Positions 11,328 through 23,800 of a stretch of 64,000 nucleotides of DNA are shown in pieces. This DNA comes from Lepeophtheirus salmonis (lineage: Eukaryota; Arthropoda; Copepoda; Siphonostomatoida; Caligidae): assembly GCF_016086655.4 (NCBI RefSeq), contig NC_052132.2, positions 18,540,805 to 18,604,804 on the forward strand, in the 5' to 3' direction. Each line of letters opens with the position of its first letter. Position 1 is the first letter of the stretch. Position numbers and translations under genes: made by a program. Under the pieces are notes generated by a model. It was not told where the DNA came from and searched no databases. It saw nothing but the letters and a program-made list of their open reading frames with translations.

Positions 11328-11960
11328 ATGCTTCGACACACAATTATAGTACGAAGCCTTTCAACGAAGGCGAAGGAGACGCAACGTAAGGCAATGATTG
11401 ATCGGTTTATTCGCGTGGATCATGCTGGCGAATTTGGAGCGGATCGAATCTATGCAGGTCAACGCTGTTCTGGGCTCCCATTCGGAAACGGGTCCCCTTA
11501 TCAAGCACATGTGGGAGCAGGAAAAGCATCACTTAGCGGCATTTCATGAGCTCATGCATACAACCAGATCCCGACCCACGGTTCTATTACCTTTTTGGAA
11601 CGTTGCGGGATTTGCGCTGGGAGCAGGGACTGCTCTGCTAGGTAGGATCTTTATTGAACAAAGGACAAGAAATAGTATATTATTTCATTTCCAGGGAAGG
11701 AAGCAGCCATGGCATGTACTGTCGCCGTGGAATCGTCCATCACCGAACATTACAACGATCAAATACGGAGTTTGATAGCGGATGATCCTGAGTTACATAA
11801 GGAGCTGATTGAGAAAATTACAAAGTTTCGGGATGAAGAGCAAGAGCATCATGATACGGGGCTCGAGAATGATGCGGAGCAGGCTCCGTTTTACTCTGCT
11901 CTTTCCTCTGTCATCAAAGTGGGATGTAAGACTGCTATTTGGGTATCAGAGCGGATTTAG
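11328..11960 (+). CDS. COQ7: 5-demethoxyubiquinone hydroxylase COQ7 (apparent frameshift)
   Basis: COQ7/CLK-1 is a mitochondrial di-iron enzyme that hydroxylates demethoxyubiquinone late in ubiquinone synthesis. Exon 1 runs 11328-11641 and exon 2 11695-11960, with a 53-bp intron (CTAG|GTAGGA, TTCCAG|GGAAGG). The start ATG at 11328 gives an R/S/T-rich leader (MLRHTIIVRSLSTKAK) fitting a mitochondrial presequence. Di-iron ligand motifs are present: DHAGEFGADRIYAGQ, WEQEKHHL, VAVESSITEHYN and DEEQEHHD, ending AIWVSERI. After YAGQ (ending 11462) one base, 11463, stands where one codon is expected, so the frame shifts by +1 before AVLGS. A 2-bp deletion, an assembly error or a real null allele would all explain it. 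Everything else is well conserved, which favours a recent or technical lesion. A Tc1/mariner remnant starts 51 bp after the stop. Confidence 0.9.
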
Positions 11961-12011
11961 TCAATGTCATTGGTAGAACTTGTAAAGACGACAAAATCGG
12001 ACTTGTATACA

Positions 12012-12782
12012 ATCTTATCTAGTGGTACACATTTTAATATTTTCAATTTTTCAAGTCTAAATTTAAATGAGAGGTAATTGTAAGGAGATTTATTTAACAA
12101 TTCATCATTTGAAAATAGTGCCGAGCAACTCTAATAATTGCCTCAATAAGAGGCCTAAATCCCTTGCAGGCCTTGAATATGTATGAGAAGGAGTGCACCT
12201 TATCAGACAGGGCACTTCTGAGACGAGTAGTACACACCCTCTCCTCAAGACGCGCTTAGATAGAGTAGTCTAAGGGGTTGTCGTCTGGAGCGGAGGGTGG
12301 CCACATGTGGTCCCAAAAGTATGCAAAGTTATATCTCAGGAAGGGCTGTGTCATAGCGGTGCAATGACGCGGAGCTCCATCTTGAGTGAAAACAAAGTTG
12401 TCTCCGAACTTTTTCTGGCCCAAGGGAACACTTTCTTATCCAGAAGTTCTATATAAGCGTCTGCATTGAGCCGCTCTCACTAGAGTTTTTGTTCTGAAGA
12501 CATGTATCACTGAAGCTGAGGCATTGTCTGGATATTCGGTTGTGATGTAGCGGCTGTTTTTCTTAGTCATAGTAGGATGAATGATGAAAAATTTTCATCA
12601 GAAAAAAGCAAAACTTTCCCCACATTTTTATTGGCCTTGCGAAATTTAGAAACTTCTTTGCTCTTTTCAACCGTCTTAGCTTGCTCTACTCAGAGATCAG
12701 ATGTTTTGTTCTCCTCCTCTGTGATTTTGCACCAATGTCATTCCGGATTGAAAATAAGCAAATGTGTACCACTAGATAAGAT
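12012..12782 (-). mobile_element. Tc1/mariner element with 23-bp perfect TIRs, truncated transposase
   Basis: Perfect 23-bp inverted repeats lie at 12012-12034 and 12760-12782; their core is TATCTAGTGGTACACA, with TA dinucleotides that could be the target site. The minus strand encodes the C-terminal two thirds of a transposase in several frames: a first-Asp block LLFSDE then TMTKKNSRYI, a second-Asp block TQDGAPRHCTAMT, and a third-Asp block WPPSAPDDNPLDYS, followed by a C-terminal tail. There are stops and a frameshift and no N-terminal DNA-binding domain. It is an internally deleted derivative with well-kept ends. It lies in the likely 3' UTR or 3' flank of COQ7. Confidence 0.8.
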
Positions 12783-13394
12783 CAACCCTGTTTTATGTTT
12801 AAGTTATTCTATTCATTCTTTTAAAAGTCGTTTAAATATAGTATGTATTTATAAAATATCTCATAGGCAGTATAAGCTGCCTAGTGTGTGCTGAATAAAT
12901 TACTAAGGTGGATTACAGGAAGAGAAACTAGCCTGCTAGCTTCAGAAGAAAGGAAAATAAAGAAACATTTTGCATCATATACATATAATTATTCATAGTT
13001 CCACCTTGGAATTTTTTTCCCTTAATAATTGAAAACATTAGAAAATAAAAACAAAATAAAATGTTGTTTCTTCTTAAATATCATAACGATGTTTGTGGGG
13101 GAATAACGATGATAAAAGTATATATAAATAGACAAACAATATTTACACCTCCTCAAATGCTTATGTCCTCTAAATAGATGCATGTAACAAGAGGGTAGAT
13201 AATATTAATAGGGAAGGCCGGGAACGGTTTCTGCAACATGGCACTTATCTCAAACACCAAAAAATTACAGCCTATCATACTTAGAGTTGAGTAATTTGTA
13301 CTGAAAAAACTAGCCTTAACAATTAGTAAAGGAAAAACGGTTGTTGCTTGTGTTTTTTGTTCATTATTTAATAAGTTATGGCTAAAGATGAGGC
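12783..13394. other. Spacer, no gene seen
   Basis: AT-rich spacer between the mariner-type element and the next repeat. No supportable coding, RNA or repeat signal. Confidence 0.4.
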
Positions 13395-14040
13395 GGTGGG
13401 AGAGAAACATATGGTATGACTGAATTAAGACCATTGTCAATAATAGCTGCCTGTTGTATAACTTTGTAGGGAGAAAATGATTACTGTTATAAAGAGAAGT
13501 TTCAACATATAAAATAGTATTAGTACAGAGAAAATATTATATTTAAATTCATATTTATACATTTTTAAATTAATTTTCATCAAAGATGGGCGAGAATTCT
13601 TTTTTCAGAGGGAGATGTTAACACCCCCACCGATCTGTTACATAATTAACACTATTTTTCCTTTGCATGCTTTAAAGGCGAACTCTGGGTACTTCCGCTA
13701 GGATGAATAGGACTCGGCAAAGGTAAAATTCCAGTCTGCAATGGGCATGTTAAAAAACCCCGAAAATCAACATGGTAACCCTGAAAATTTGGAGTTAGTC
13801 TTGTAGGAGAGAAATAATAATGATCATGACGTTTCATTAGATCAGCTATAATCAGCTGTGACAAGAGAGGAAGGAAAAAATAGGTTATTCTACTGGGTCC
13901 AACAAGGACTTACAATTATATCTCCGCTCATGTTTTAAGTATAATTGAATCTATTAAGGAAAGGATGTTCACTACTCAGGAATTAAATAATAATGACAAC
14001 TGCTAAGGGAAAGAAAATTCATTCTTTATACTACCAATTA
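13395..14040 (+). repeat. Dispersed repeat family B, copy 2
   Basis: It contains AATAGCTGCCTGTTGTAT...GAAAATATTAT...GATGGGCGAGAATTC...GAGATGTTAACACCCCC, then further on TCCAACAAGGACTTACAATT and CTGCTAAGGGAAAGAAAATT. All of these are shared with 3670-4195 and 37400-38160, but in a different block order. It is non-coding. Confidence 0.5.
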
Positions 14041-14834
14041 GAAATTAACGGGACAGCTGAATAACATACCGGATTTACATGTGTGCTGAAAATCCGGTGG
14101 GTTTTTAGTGAATTTCTCCGATCTATAATATAAATCGTATTATGTCTCAATATGCTATAGTATGAGCCAAAACCTTAAAATGACAAAAAATTATTTATTC
14201 CTCAAAAAATATCATTTTCAATTCAATTTTATTTAATTGCTACAATAGTCCCAGCTTCGGGGACAGCTGCTAAAATTAACGTACTATATTTGAAAGTAAT
14301 TTGGCTGGTAAATTTTTTTAATAGTTAGAAGGATCTGATTCAAGGAAGCTGAGTATTTCAATCAAAAGAAAAGTGTTTCTTCTTTTTTTTATACAAGATA
14401 TACGTGTATATTACGGTGTCCCATAAATTATTCCCCCCCCCCCCTATTTTTTTTCTAATTGATCTCAGCTACTCAAATATGAAAAAAAATCTCAAAGACA
14501 ACGATAGCAGGTGCCGAAAAGAGCTTAAAGTCAATTCGATGACTTGATCGTAGGGTGGACAGGTAAATTTACCATTCAAATGACAATTACCCAAACAAAT
14601 CCTATAAAAATATTTTAACTATTAGTAAATAGATTTATGTATATTGCTTAAAACTTTGGCTTGTCTAATTTGAAGCATCTCCATGTAATTCAGAAAAAAC
14701 GTTTTTCAACTTTCCCAGTCCTTCCAACTCTATAAAAAGTGATAATGTTCCGTTTATCTTTCAGGATTGACAAATAAAAGTTTTTTATTCATCATAATAG
14801 TATTTTAATAAGTCTTAGTATTAGTAATCTAACT
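14041..14834. other. Spacer, no gene seen
   Basis: AT-rich spacer with a C12 homopolymer around 14432-14443. Nothing else can be supported. Confidence 0.4.
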
Positions 14835-14960
14835 TATTAATGCCTTTTTCGTAGAAGCCCTAGTCCCAATGGGCATAAGAGTTGGACAACCAATTTTCAT
14901 AGGTCTCTATTGACGCCAAATTTGGAACCCCAAGCGCGTTGGTCATAGGAAGAAACTGGT
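14835..14960 (-). mobile_element. Short mariner transposase fragment
   Basis: The blocks AGAAGCCCTAGTCCCAATGG, AACCAATTTTCA and CCAAATTTGGAACCC align with the C-terminal coding part of the mariner relic at 62707-63302 (AGAAGCCCTTCCCTTTATTG, AACCAATTTTCA, CCAAATTTG). It covers only about 120 bp and no ends are visible. Confidence 0.45.
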
Positions 14961-15386
14961 TGTAGTCACTACATATATACACGTATACGTCTACATGTAC
15001 GATAGATGTGGTAACTCACCTTAAGACGGAAATATCTAAATAAAAATACACATAAAATATAATTTAATTTTTCTTCTCTTACACCTCTTGCTCAAAATAA
15101 AAGATGTTTGTACACCCAGCTTTTAAAATTTATTAATATATCTGTTGTGTACAAGTTGCGATGTCTGTACACGTCTACACATATATAAGCAAATTGTACA
15201 AGTTACAATTTCTTCATCCTAAGATGTATTATTTAATTGCAACGTGTATTAATCATTGATACTATATCATTTCAATTTGATCCGTTAAAATTACATGGTT
15301 ATTATGTATTGATGAGTAATATAACTGCAGGCCTTTTAAGCTTATATTTTAGTAATTTGTATTTAAGTATTGAAAAATTATACCCC
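14961..15386. other. Spacer, no gene seen
   Basis: AT-rich, with several TGTACA/GTACAAGTT words between 15080 and 15210. There is no coding signal. Confidence 0.4.
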
Positions 15387-15825
15387 CAGGGGTGGGTTGG
15401 AGAGGCTGTAACACTACCCATATTAAGGATTTTTTTTTTTCTAAAAAAATAATATTTGTAATTATTTTCCAAAAAATTTAATTTTTTGTGAATAATTGTA
15501 GATTTTTTAATGTTTTTTTTTCAAAAAACTAACTTTTTTTTGTGAATAATTGTAGATTTTTTAATGTTTTTTCTTTAAAAAACTAACTTTTTTTTGTGAA
15601 TAATTGTGTATTTTTGAATTTTTTTTTTTTTGAACAGTTGTAGATTTTGAAATTTTTTTTCACATAAATGTAATGTTTTGTGAATAGCTATGTATTTTTG
15701 AATTTTTTTTCCAAAAAAAATTAATATATGAAATCAAATTTTTGAATTTTTTTTTTTAAATTTAATTTCTCAAATTTTTTCCAAAAAAAATTTAATTTAA
15801 AAAAAATAAATTCCAAAACCCTAAT
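15387..15825 (+). mobile_element. AT-rich CAGGGGCGTC-end element, copy 4
   Basis: It starts CAGGGGTGGGTTGGAGAGGC, then ATTAAGGATTTTT. The body repeats TTTTTTTGTGAATAATTGTAGA about six times with a period near 50-55 bp, the clearest internal array of any copy. The far end lies close to the mitochondrial insert. Confidence 0.6.
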
Positions 15826-15879
15826 TTCTCGATCATCCATAGAATATTCCTCATCTTTTGTAATGTAAATCTTCATTCA

Positions 15880-16240
15880 TCTCATCTTTTGGTTGCAACT
15901 TGTACAAAGCGTATTGAGCTTCATTAATCACTCATATATAAGACCTAGCCCCAAGATTAAAAGGAATAGAATGCAACCTAGGTACCCCTCTAAACTAACC
16001 CCCCGACCCTTAGGAAAGGGAATAAAATCATCAACTCTAAATCAAAAACTAGAAGTAATAAAGAAATCAAAAAGAAGTGTAAAGAAAACATCCTTCGATA
16101 GTTCGAGTTGGGGTTGAACCCACATTCAAGAGGCCTCAACTTATCCAGATTTATTTCTTCCCTACGCCTTAACCCATACCCTAACCCTATAATTAATAGA
16201 GAAAGAATAAATCTTAAGATTATAACCCATAAGAACATTA
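15880..16240 (-). pseudogene. nad3: Nuclear mitochondrial insert (NUMT): NADH dehydrogenase subunit 3
   Basis: On the minus strand, ATG at 16238 opens 82 codons (MFLWVIILRF..., ECGFNPNSNY, SLHFFLISLLLLVFDLEL), the nad3 protein with its conserved ECGF and FDLE motifs. Read in the invertebrate mitochondrial code, AGG becomes Ser and gives KLSPLECGFNP, the expected family motif, where the standard code gives Arg. After FPFL the frame shifts, and the conserved C-terminus LGLGLIYEW follows, with TGA as Trp. These two features show mitochondrial origin and loss of function. Complex I subunit 3 would not be made from a nuclear copy in this code. The insert ends are approximate; neighbours on both sides are transposon relics. 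A chimeric assembly is the alternative. Confidence 0.88.
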
Positions 16241-16415
16241 GTTTTTGATAACATTAGGTTATGTTTTTATGCAGTGCATTGACGTCTGAGAAGTGAAACA
16301 ACTTCCCTTCCTAAACCCTCCCTGCCAAGCCGTCATTATTCAACAAACCAGTTTTCTTTGTCATCAATTTGTATAACAGAAAAAGGTAGAATTGTCCCTC
16401 TATTTAACGTTCATC

Positions 16416-17060
16416 AGAAATCTGAACACCAGGCGGCGGTGGAAGGTCTGGCACATTCAAGTGCTCTGTCACTCATGACGTCCCAGTGCTGGATGATAGT
16501 GGCTTTGAGGGCATCAGTGTTTAGATGAAGGTCGCCGCAGACCTTTCTCTCGATATGCACTCAAAAATTATAGTCGAGCGAATTAGCATCAGGGCTGTAG
16601 GTGGGCCTAAAGTATCAAAAAAACAAACTCAAAAATGGCCTCTTCACCCTCACAAGGTTCTTTCCACCCACTATTCTATGGCTCTTTGGACACTCTGGTG
16701 TGACACCCCGATATCTCTTGCATGAACCCTAATAGACTTGAGGGATTGGCCTGGGCGGATTTCTTTACCTTCTCCGGGTCTAGTTTGGCCTTTTTGACGG
16801 AGCCCTTCTTTCACTCAAACGTTTCGGACTTGCTGATGGCATAGACAGTGGTCCTAGAGGTGCCCAACAGTTCAGAATGCGCGAATGGAAATTTGTCGAT
16901 CACGGTCAAGTGTCCTTTTCTCGACTTGTACGTATGCAATAGAGCTTAGGTTTGTTTTTGTTTTGTAAACAATTGTTTATGCTTTAATATATCGAAATGT
17001 GAATTAATTTCCTTAATTATTGAACAATTAAGTATTCAGATTTCAATATACCACCCGGTA
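16416..17060 (-). mobile_element. Tc1-like element, family A copy 2 (decayed transposase)
   Basis: The minus-strand left end TACCGGGTGG (plus CCACCCGGTA, ending 17060) matches the other family A copies. Reading inward on the minus strand come an N-terminal helix-turn-helix piece (GTSRTTVYAISKSETFE) and a third-Asp block YSPDANSLDYNF with a stop in place of Trp. HLNTDALKATIIQHWDVMS then follows. The right terminus has lost about 100 bp, leaving only AAATCTGAACAC near 16416. Confidence 0.8.
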
Positions 17061-17875
17061 GACGAAGTACTTACAAAATATTACAAAAGATGTTAGTAAA
17101 AAAACAACATAGAGAAGGATGGAGTAAAAATAAATTCTATCACCTTTAAAAATTTAATTATTCATCAGTGTAGAATAATAAAAATGAATAATGCAATAAA
17201 TTTATATTTTATTTTTTAAGAACCTAATAATAATAATAATTTCATGATTCAGAATCGCGTATCCCACACAAAAAAAGAAGGAGGGAGAATAACATAATAA
17301 TCTGTGTGTGTAGTAGTATTACGTAGTGCGTGTTGTATTAAAGAGTTTGTCACTGGGTATTTCAAGGGATTTGAATTCAACATATATTTGAGTGACTCAT
17401 AATAAGAAACTATTATTATTATTCAAAAGCCATACCACGTCAGGAGGAGACGGTCTTCTACATTCTTTTACCAGCTATAAAAGTCCATTGAACACACGAA
17501 AGGAATGAAATCAAGGAGGAATTAGGAACTTATTTTTATTTTTCTAACTTTACTCTAATTTAAAAAGATAAGACTCGTAGTAATATAAAAAAGAAAAATG
17601 ACTCAAATAGTTAATAAGGTAAAAATCATTTAGTACAAATATTAAATATAATATATATATATATATATATACCTATATATAACTTAAGCAGCATTCTAAA
17701 ATGAATGCAATAGATGTATAGGTATGTAAAACAAATGCATTCAGGATAAACCCCAAGGAATGAAGATACTCAATAGTATTGATGGAAAGTGTGTAAAAAT
17801 ATATCTCTTAAAGTAGTACACATTCATACTATTTTATGATTAATCACGAATGAAAAAAGTCAAGTTGATTTAAAC
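17061..17875. other. 3' flank of kinesin-5, (TA)n microsatellite
   Basis: AT-rich spacer with a TA dinucleotide run at about 17647-17671. It probably includes the kinesin-5 3' UTR just above base 17800, but I could not place a clean AATAAA on the minus strand. Confidence 0.4.
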
Positions 17876-20800
17876 TCAGGATGTCGTCTGTCCTTTATTT
17901 TCTCGTACAGTACTTGTACTTCTAGATCTTGCGCCTCCTAGCCCATTCTCGGGTTTTCTAAAGTTGGAATTAACTCGGGGTATAGATGATTTTATTACTT
18001 TCGTTTCCTGAAATCAAAGAGATTTTTTTACCCAAATTAAAAATGCAATAAACCTCATTTATATTTTTGTTACAAACCTTAATATGGGTAAGATCATTTT
18101 CTAAAGAATTTTGACGAGAAATACTTTGAGACCTACTACCGTCACTGTCCTTTAGAGAAGAGCTGGATCCACTCATATCTTCACTTGCCATCGTATTAGC
18201 CGAAATCTAAAATAAAAAGTAGTAACTCTATGCATATGAAAATAATGACATTTTTCTTAAATATAAAACTTACAACAGAATCCACGTCGTCCTCAACTAA
18301 ATCGACTAAATCCAAGTCCACGGTGGGAACTGAAGATAAGCCTCTCCTCGATTCCCGATGTCGCTGTAACCGTTCTTGGTTAGGAGTTCCTTTGATAATT
18401 TTCTGTGGGTAACTTCGAGGCGGCTTACGAATAGGAGTGAATGAGGTTGGTGCGTCACGGGACAAGGCTTGGAATACAAAATGATTCACACTTCGACCAG
18501 ACTCACGCATATCTGCACTATGTAATTTTCCAAAAGCTTTGGTATTTTTGCAATGATCATTAATTGATTGCTGAAGCGATTCTGTATGCTTTTCATCTTC
18601 ACTCCTATGAGTTTCTAACCGTTCCTCAAGGAGTCTTTGAGAATCCAACGTTGAGGATCTAACACTCTAGAGGAATAGAATGGGGAAAGAAAAAAAGAAA
18701 AAAACACGTAAAGAGGTATAAATAAATGAACAAAATAAATATATATTTCCCCCCCAAAATAACGTTTGTTTTACGAACCTGCGTTTTTTCATTGAGATAT
18801 TTAAGGTTATCTGCAGTCTTTTCGGATTTTCCCCTTAAACGACTTTCAAGCTCAGAATATTTCTTCTCTAAATCATCTTGAATTTTAGATACAAACTCCT
18901 TGGATTCACTAGATATAGCCTGCTCTGCAGGTAGTATAATATCGAAGCCCTTGTTCATGGAGTCAAGTAAGTGATCTTGTTTCTGTTTTGTGGTAGAAGA
19001 TTCCTGTGAAACTTGATATAGAAGAGCTTCTGATCTTTTAAGAGATGTTTCAGTCAATGCCTCTATTCCAGACGCCATCTTTTCTCCCTCACTATTTATG
19101 GTTTCGCGTATTTTGATATTTTCATTCACTCTCTTATGAGCATCAGATGTATGAGTTTCAATTTTTTCCGAAAATGATTCAAAAGCTTTACGTAATTCGG
19201 AATAGTCCTTCTCTAAAAGAGAGAATGACTCTTTTAGTTTATTATCATTTACGTCAATATCCTTGGAATGATTCTCTCTAGATATGCCTACTTCCTTTAT
19301 TAATTCTAGAGATTCCATATTCAGCTTTCTTTGATCTGTCATGTGTTCCTCCCATTTATCTACTTGAGAATTGACCTAGAGTAAATAAATAAAACCATTG
19401 TCATTTTATAAATATGTAATTGAAGTTGTTTTCACTCACAAGGGAGTATATTTGCGTAGAGGTTTCTTGCATAACTGATTTTTGATCTGCTATAGCAGTG
19501 GATATACTCATTAATTGTGGTAGAATTTTATCAGTAAGATACACTTGTAAATTTTTTTGCTGTCCATCTGCGGCATTTCGAGCATGTTTCATTTGAGAAT
19601 TAACCCAAGCTTGCTCTTCATAAATGTTGTCAGATACGGATTTCTCAATATCGGAAATCAGACTAGCAATAGAATCCATGGCAGTGGTGAATTCTTCGGA
19701 AGTTTGTACTTTATGGCCATTTCTCTTATAGAGTAAATTGTTTAAAGTATCCCGTGTCTCGGCACAAAATCTACTTTGTTCCATGATCTGACTCTCAAAA
19801 GATTCTTCTATTCTATTGTATTTTGAGACAAATGAAGAATGAAAGTCTTTTGATACTTCAACATTGCGAGCTTCCAGGTCCCTGAGAAAGATTAAATTAC
19901 ACCATTGTTTGTTAAGAAGAAAATCAACATCTCACTCAATCTTATCATCATCATACCTTAATCGATCAAGTTTATCGTGAACCCCATTAAGATCTTTGGT
20001 TGACTCATCAGAGACAGCAAGTAATATGTTTGCTTGTTTACTAAGTTTGCACTCAATTTCGGCCTGTCTCGCAACCAAGTACTCTTGCTCCTCTTTTTCT
20101 ATATTAGTCTGAGCTAATACCGATCGTGTACATTCTAGAGTACTTAAGGTTGCATCTCTTTCTTTGATTGTTTCCTCAAGATGAAGCTTAGTTTGTGTGA
20201 ACATATCCTAAAGTGAAATTCATTTTTTTTGAAAAAAGGCTCGTAAACTGTCTTACTGCAAATCATTTATTCAAGACGCCATCACCAGAAGTAAAAGTGA
20301 TCTACTATTTAAATGTGTTTTTTTAAGATACCTGATGTGGGCGTTTTAACTTATATACATAGTATGTAACATAAATATGTAGATGTATGTAGTACAATAT
20401 AAAAAGATTGAAAAACAAATGTAAGTAGTGTGCCTACCTTAATTTTTTCACTCTCATCCTCAAAGAACTTAATTTTTTCAATGAGACTTGTAATTTCCTT
20501 TTCTTGGGACTCGTCTTTTTTGATAATGTCCACATAATTATCCTCGGTTAAGTATACTCCATTTTTTTCACGAGCAACTTGAAGTTCAGACTTGAGACGA
20601 TATATTTGATTGGTGTATTCCTGTGTGAAATAAAAGTAAATGACTAGAGTTGAAATTACAATCCCAATGAACATCATCAGAATAGAAAGAAGAGTTGAGA
20701 GAGAGAAACATCGACATTTTTTGCAGTCAAGTGGTTCACTCCTCGTGGTAGAGTCAGCAGTTAGCCATATGATAGATTGCGAAAGTCTATTCATATGATG

Positions 20801-23800
20801 ATGACCAGCAGTCTTTATTTTAGAGGTTGAGAAATAAATGGGTGGTTCTCTACGACGTCCCAGTTGAGGACCCTCTCGTCGAAGTACAGTTCCTCCCTCC
20901 TCAGGTGGTCTAGGCCTTTGAAGAGGGATTTCCTCTTCTCTTCGAGGACGAAAACCATTATGATATAACAAGTCGGGTGGGTCTTCATAGCAAACCGCTT
21001 TACGATGATCTATATTCATACTACAACAAGTTGCACATCATAACATAAACCACATGTGATATAGATATATTTTATTAGGATGATTTTAAATAAGTAGGTA
21101 AAGAAGTTGAATCACATCATGCTCAACACTACTAATAACACACAACAAGGAAAAATAATATATATATCCCCCGATCTACTTTCATTCTCGACCGGTATCA
21201 AACTAAAATTAAAGCATTAACTTTATGCTACGACAAATTCAAGACGCACGCTTGCATATGTATATGTATTTCATTAGACGACCCACCGGTATTTAATTAT
21301 TTTTGAGCACCTGCCCGTTATAAGTGTATGTATGTACATACTCTAAAATTGACTGTATCACGTATTATTTTATTAAAATAAAATAAAAAAGAATGAAAAG
21401 GAACATTTGGGAGGAGGAAATTCTCAACATGCCGCAAGTGAATTTTAAACATTCCAAGACCTACATAACAATGACATAATACTACTAATCATTTTCGCAC
21501 CATTGTATGGAGGTGGTTTATTCATACTTGGGGATCTACATTTCACTTTTTATTGGATCATATTAATCTCAGATCATCATCAGTTTTAATTAAAAATAAA
21601 GGATATTTATTGTACTACTGATATCTTAATTATTTTTTGCTTCTGTTTTAAATACCAACTTTATGCAACTTCTATAATTTAAACATTTCAAACCCACTCA
21701 CATTCATATACCTACATAGTATAATATAGGCGAAAAGTGATGATTCATCATCGCTGCTTGTGTTATTGCCTTTGAAATATTTTCAAATATTCGAGATAAA
21801 TGACTCTCTTTACTAATATGTTCTTAAAAAACCCTAATACATTAATAAATAAATTAAAATAAAAAACATTGAGATAATTACTATTGAAATGCACCAAATA
21901 TGCTAAAACATATCGGAAAATATAAATGAATTGTTTTCTTATTAAAAAGTCAAAAAAGACTGTTTCTTAGAGTGACACAGAAATTATATGTTGATTTGAT
22001 CAATCATTTTCAAAATGGATTTTTCTAAACCAAAACACGTGCATTTGCAAGGTTTATTAGGGATAAATATTTAAAATGAGTCAAATCTATTTTTATTTGC
22101 TATCACTCATTAGACTTGATTATAAAGTTGCTAGAGTATGTAAGAATATAAAGCCGTGAGGCGTGGAGCAACCCCAGGGGAATTTTCAAAAATAATTAGG
22201 CACCCTTCTTTTTAAAAAGAAGAATAAAAAATTCCCTCTTTAAAAATGAGGGAAAGGGCGCACCAAGCACCACCCAAGTTAAAACAAAATTAGTATGGAA
22301 ACAAAACTTACCAATAACTTTTCAGTCTTGCAAATCTTTTGATTAACTTCCGGTTTATTTGTAATACTCTTGGCTCTATGGGCATAGTCAAGGGTGGAGA
22401 GAGTTTCTTCCAAGTTGATGAGGGCTGGGGATACTGTTGCAATAATAGAAGTTTTTGTTCTTCCTCCGAGGGAGTCCTGGAGCAACCGAGTTAATTTTGA
22501 CTCTCTATAATAATTAAAGAATTAAAAATTTAATTTATTATTTATTATGTGGCATACCATAATTTTAAGTACTCAATAGAAGAGATAACTGATATAAGAG
22601 GGAAAAGGGGCGTCAGCAAGGGGTGGACTGGAGGGGCTGTACCCCCCCCCCCCAAATTAAGGAATTTTTTATTTTTACTAGAAAATTTGAAATTTGGTTA
22701 AATTTTGGAATCCATCCCCCAAAAAAAAAAAAAAATCCTGCTGACGCCCCGGCCGAAAGTTGTGTTACAAGTACACACCCTATAAATGTTAATATGTTTT
22801 TAAAAACGCATAAATCAAGATACAACCGTATCATTTCATAAGATTATTGATTTTTTTATAAGCAGATTCTTTCTCTAGAGTTTAAATATTAGAAAAATGT
22901 ACATTTATATAGATATAAAACTATACAGCAGGAGAAAAAGAGAGAGAGAGCTACTAGAAAAAGCCCTCCGTGAATATAATCGAAAGTAGGAAAAAGAAAG
23001 AAAGGGAGAGAAAAGGGAGCACATACTAAAAAACTAAACATTCATACAAACATAGATAGGGAACGTTAGATTTTGAATTACATATATTGCTTCTTCAGCA
23101 ATCCAATGACAACAATCATTTAATAATATGGGAAAGTTCCTCACCCAATGTAACCATCCTTGATCGACCATCCTAATCATCAACAAAAACTACGACAAGC
23201 AAGAATGAAGAGAGGACTAAAGAGAGAAAAGGACATCTATAAATGGAAAACTATAAATAGTGTAGATAGCCTTTAAGAGAGGAGAATTATGGAACCTTCC
23301 TACCACCGCGCCTTTTAACTCTAATCCAATTAAGATGCCAAGAGATAAAACCTCTACAAAAGGAGGAGTATCGAGTTCCTGCAACACTCGAACAAAAACT
23401 CAACAACATTGTCGTCACTCCTCCATGGATGAAATGCCTTTCCCAACAACGTCAACGACCTCTCTACCACCCACTCTTAGAATACGCCTCCACGAACTAT
23501 TTGTTCAGATAGAAAAGGAGTTTGAAATGATTTATCAGGATAATCTAAGCCTTCAGGAAAAGGTGGACATACTCACAGAGAGGTCCAAAGCCAGTAGCAA
23601 TAACAACAATCCTAGCCGTGGAAATTATCCAGAGTTTGACAACAGCAAATCCTCGTCCACACATTTTGTGTTAGGAAGCATAGCACAGCGTGGTTTGCCG
23701 CCTCCTCCATCATCTATTTTTGGAAACAACAATCTTTTGACTGGCGGAAATGCAGCAGAGTACGATATTGTTGATGGAAAGGCATTAAGTACATTAGGAT

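Noticed and set aside
12577..12894. 105-codon plus-strand open frame
   Set aside because: It overlaps the decayed minus-strand transposase and its right terminal repeat; no domain on the plus strand.
15893..16117. 74-codon plus-strand open frame
   Set aside because: Antisense of the nad3 insert.
16080..16130. GGGTTGAACCC word suggestive of a tRNA T-arm
   Set aside because: It lies inside the nad3 coding sequence (minus-strand ECGFNP region); no cloverleaf forms around it.
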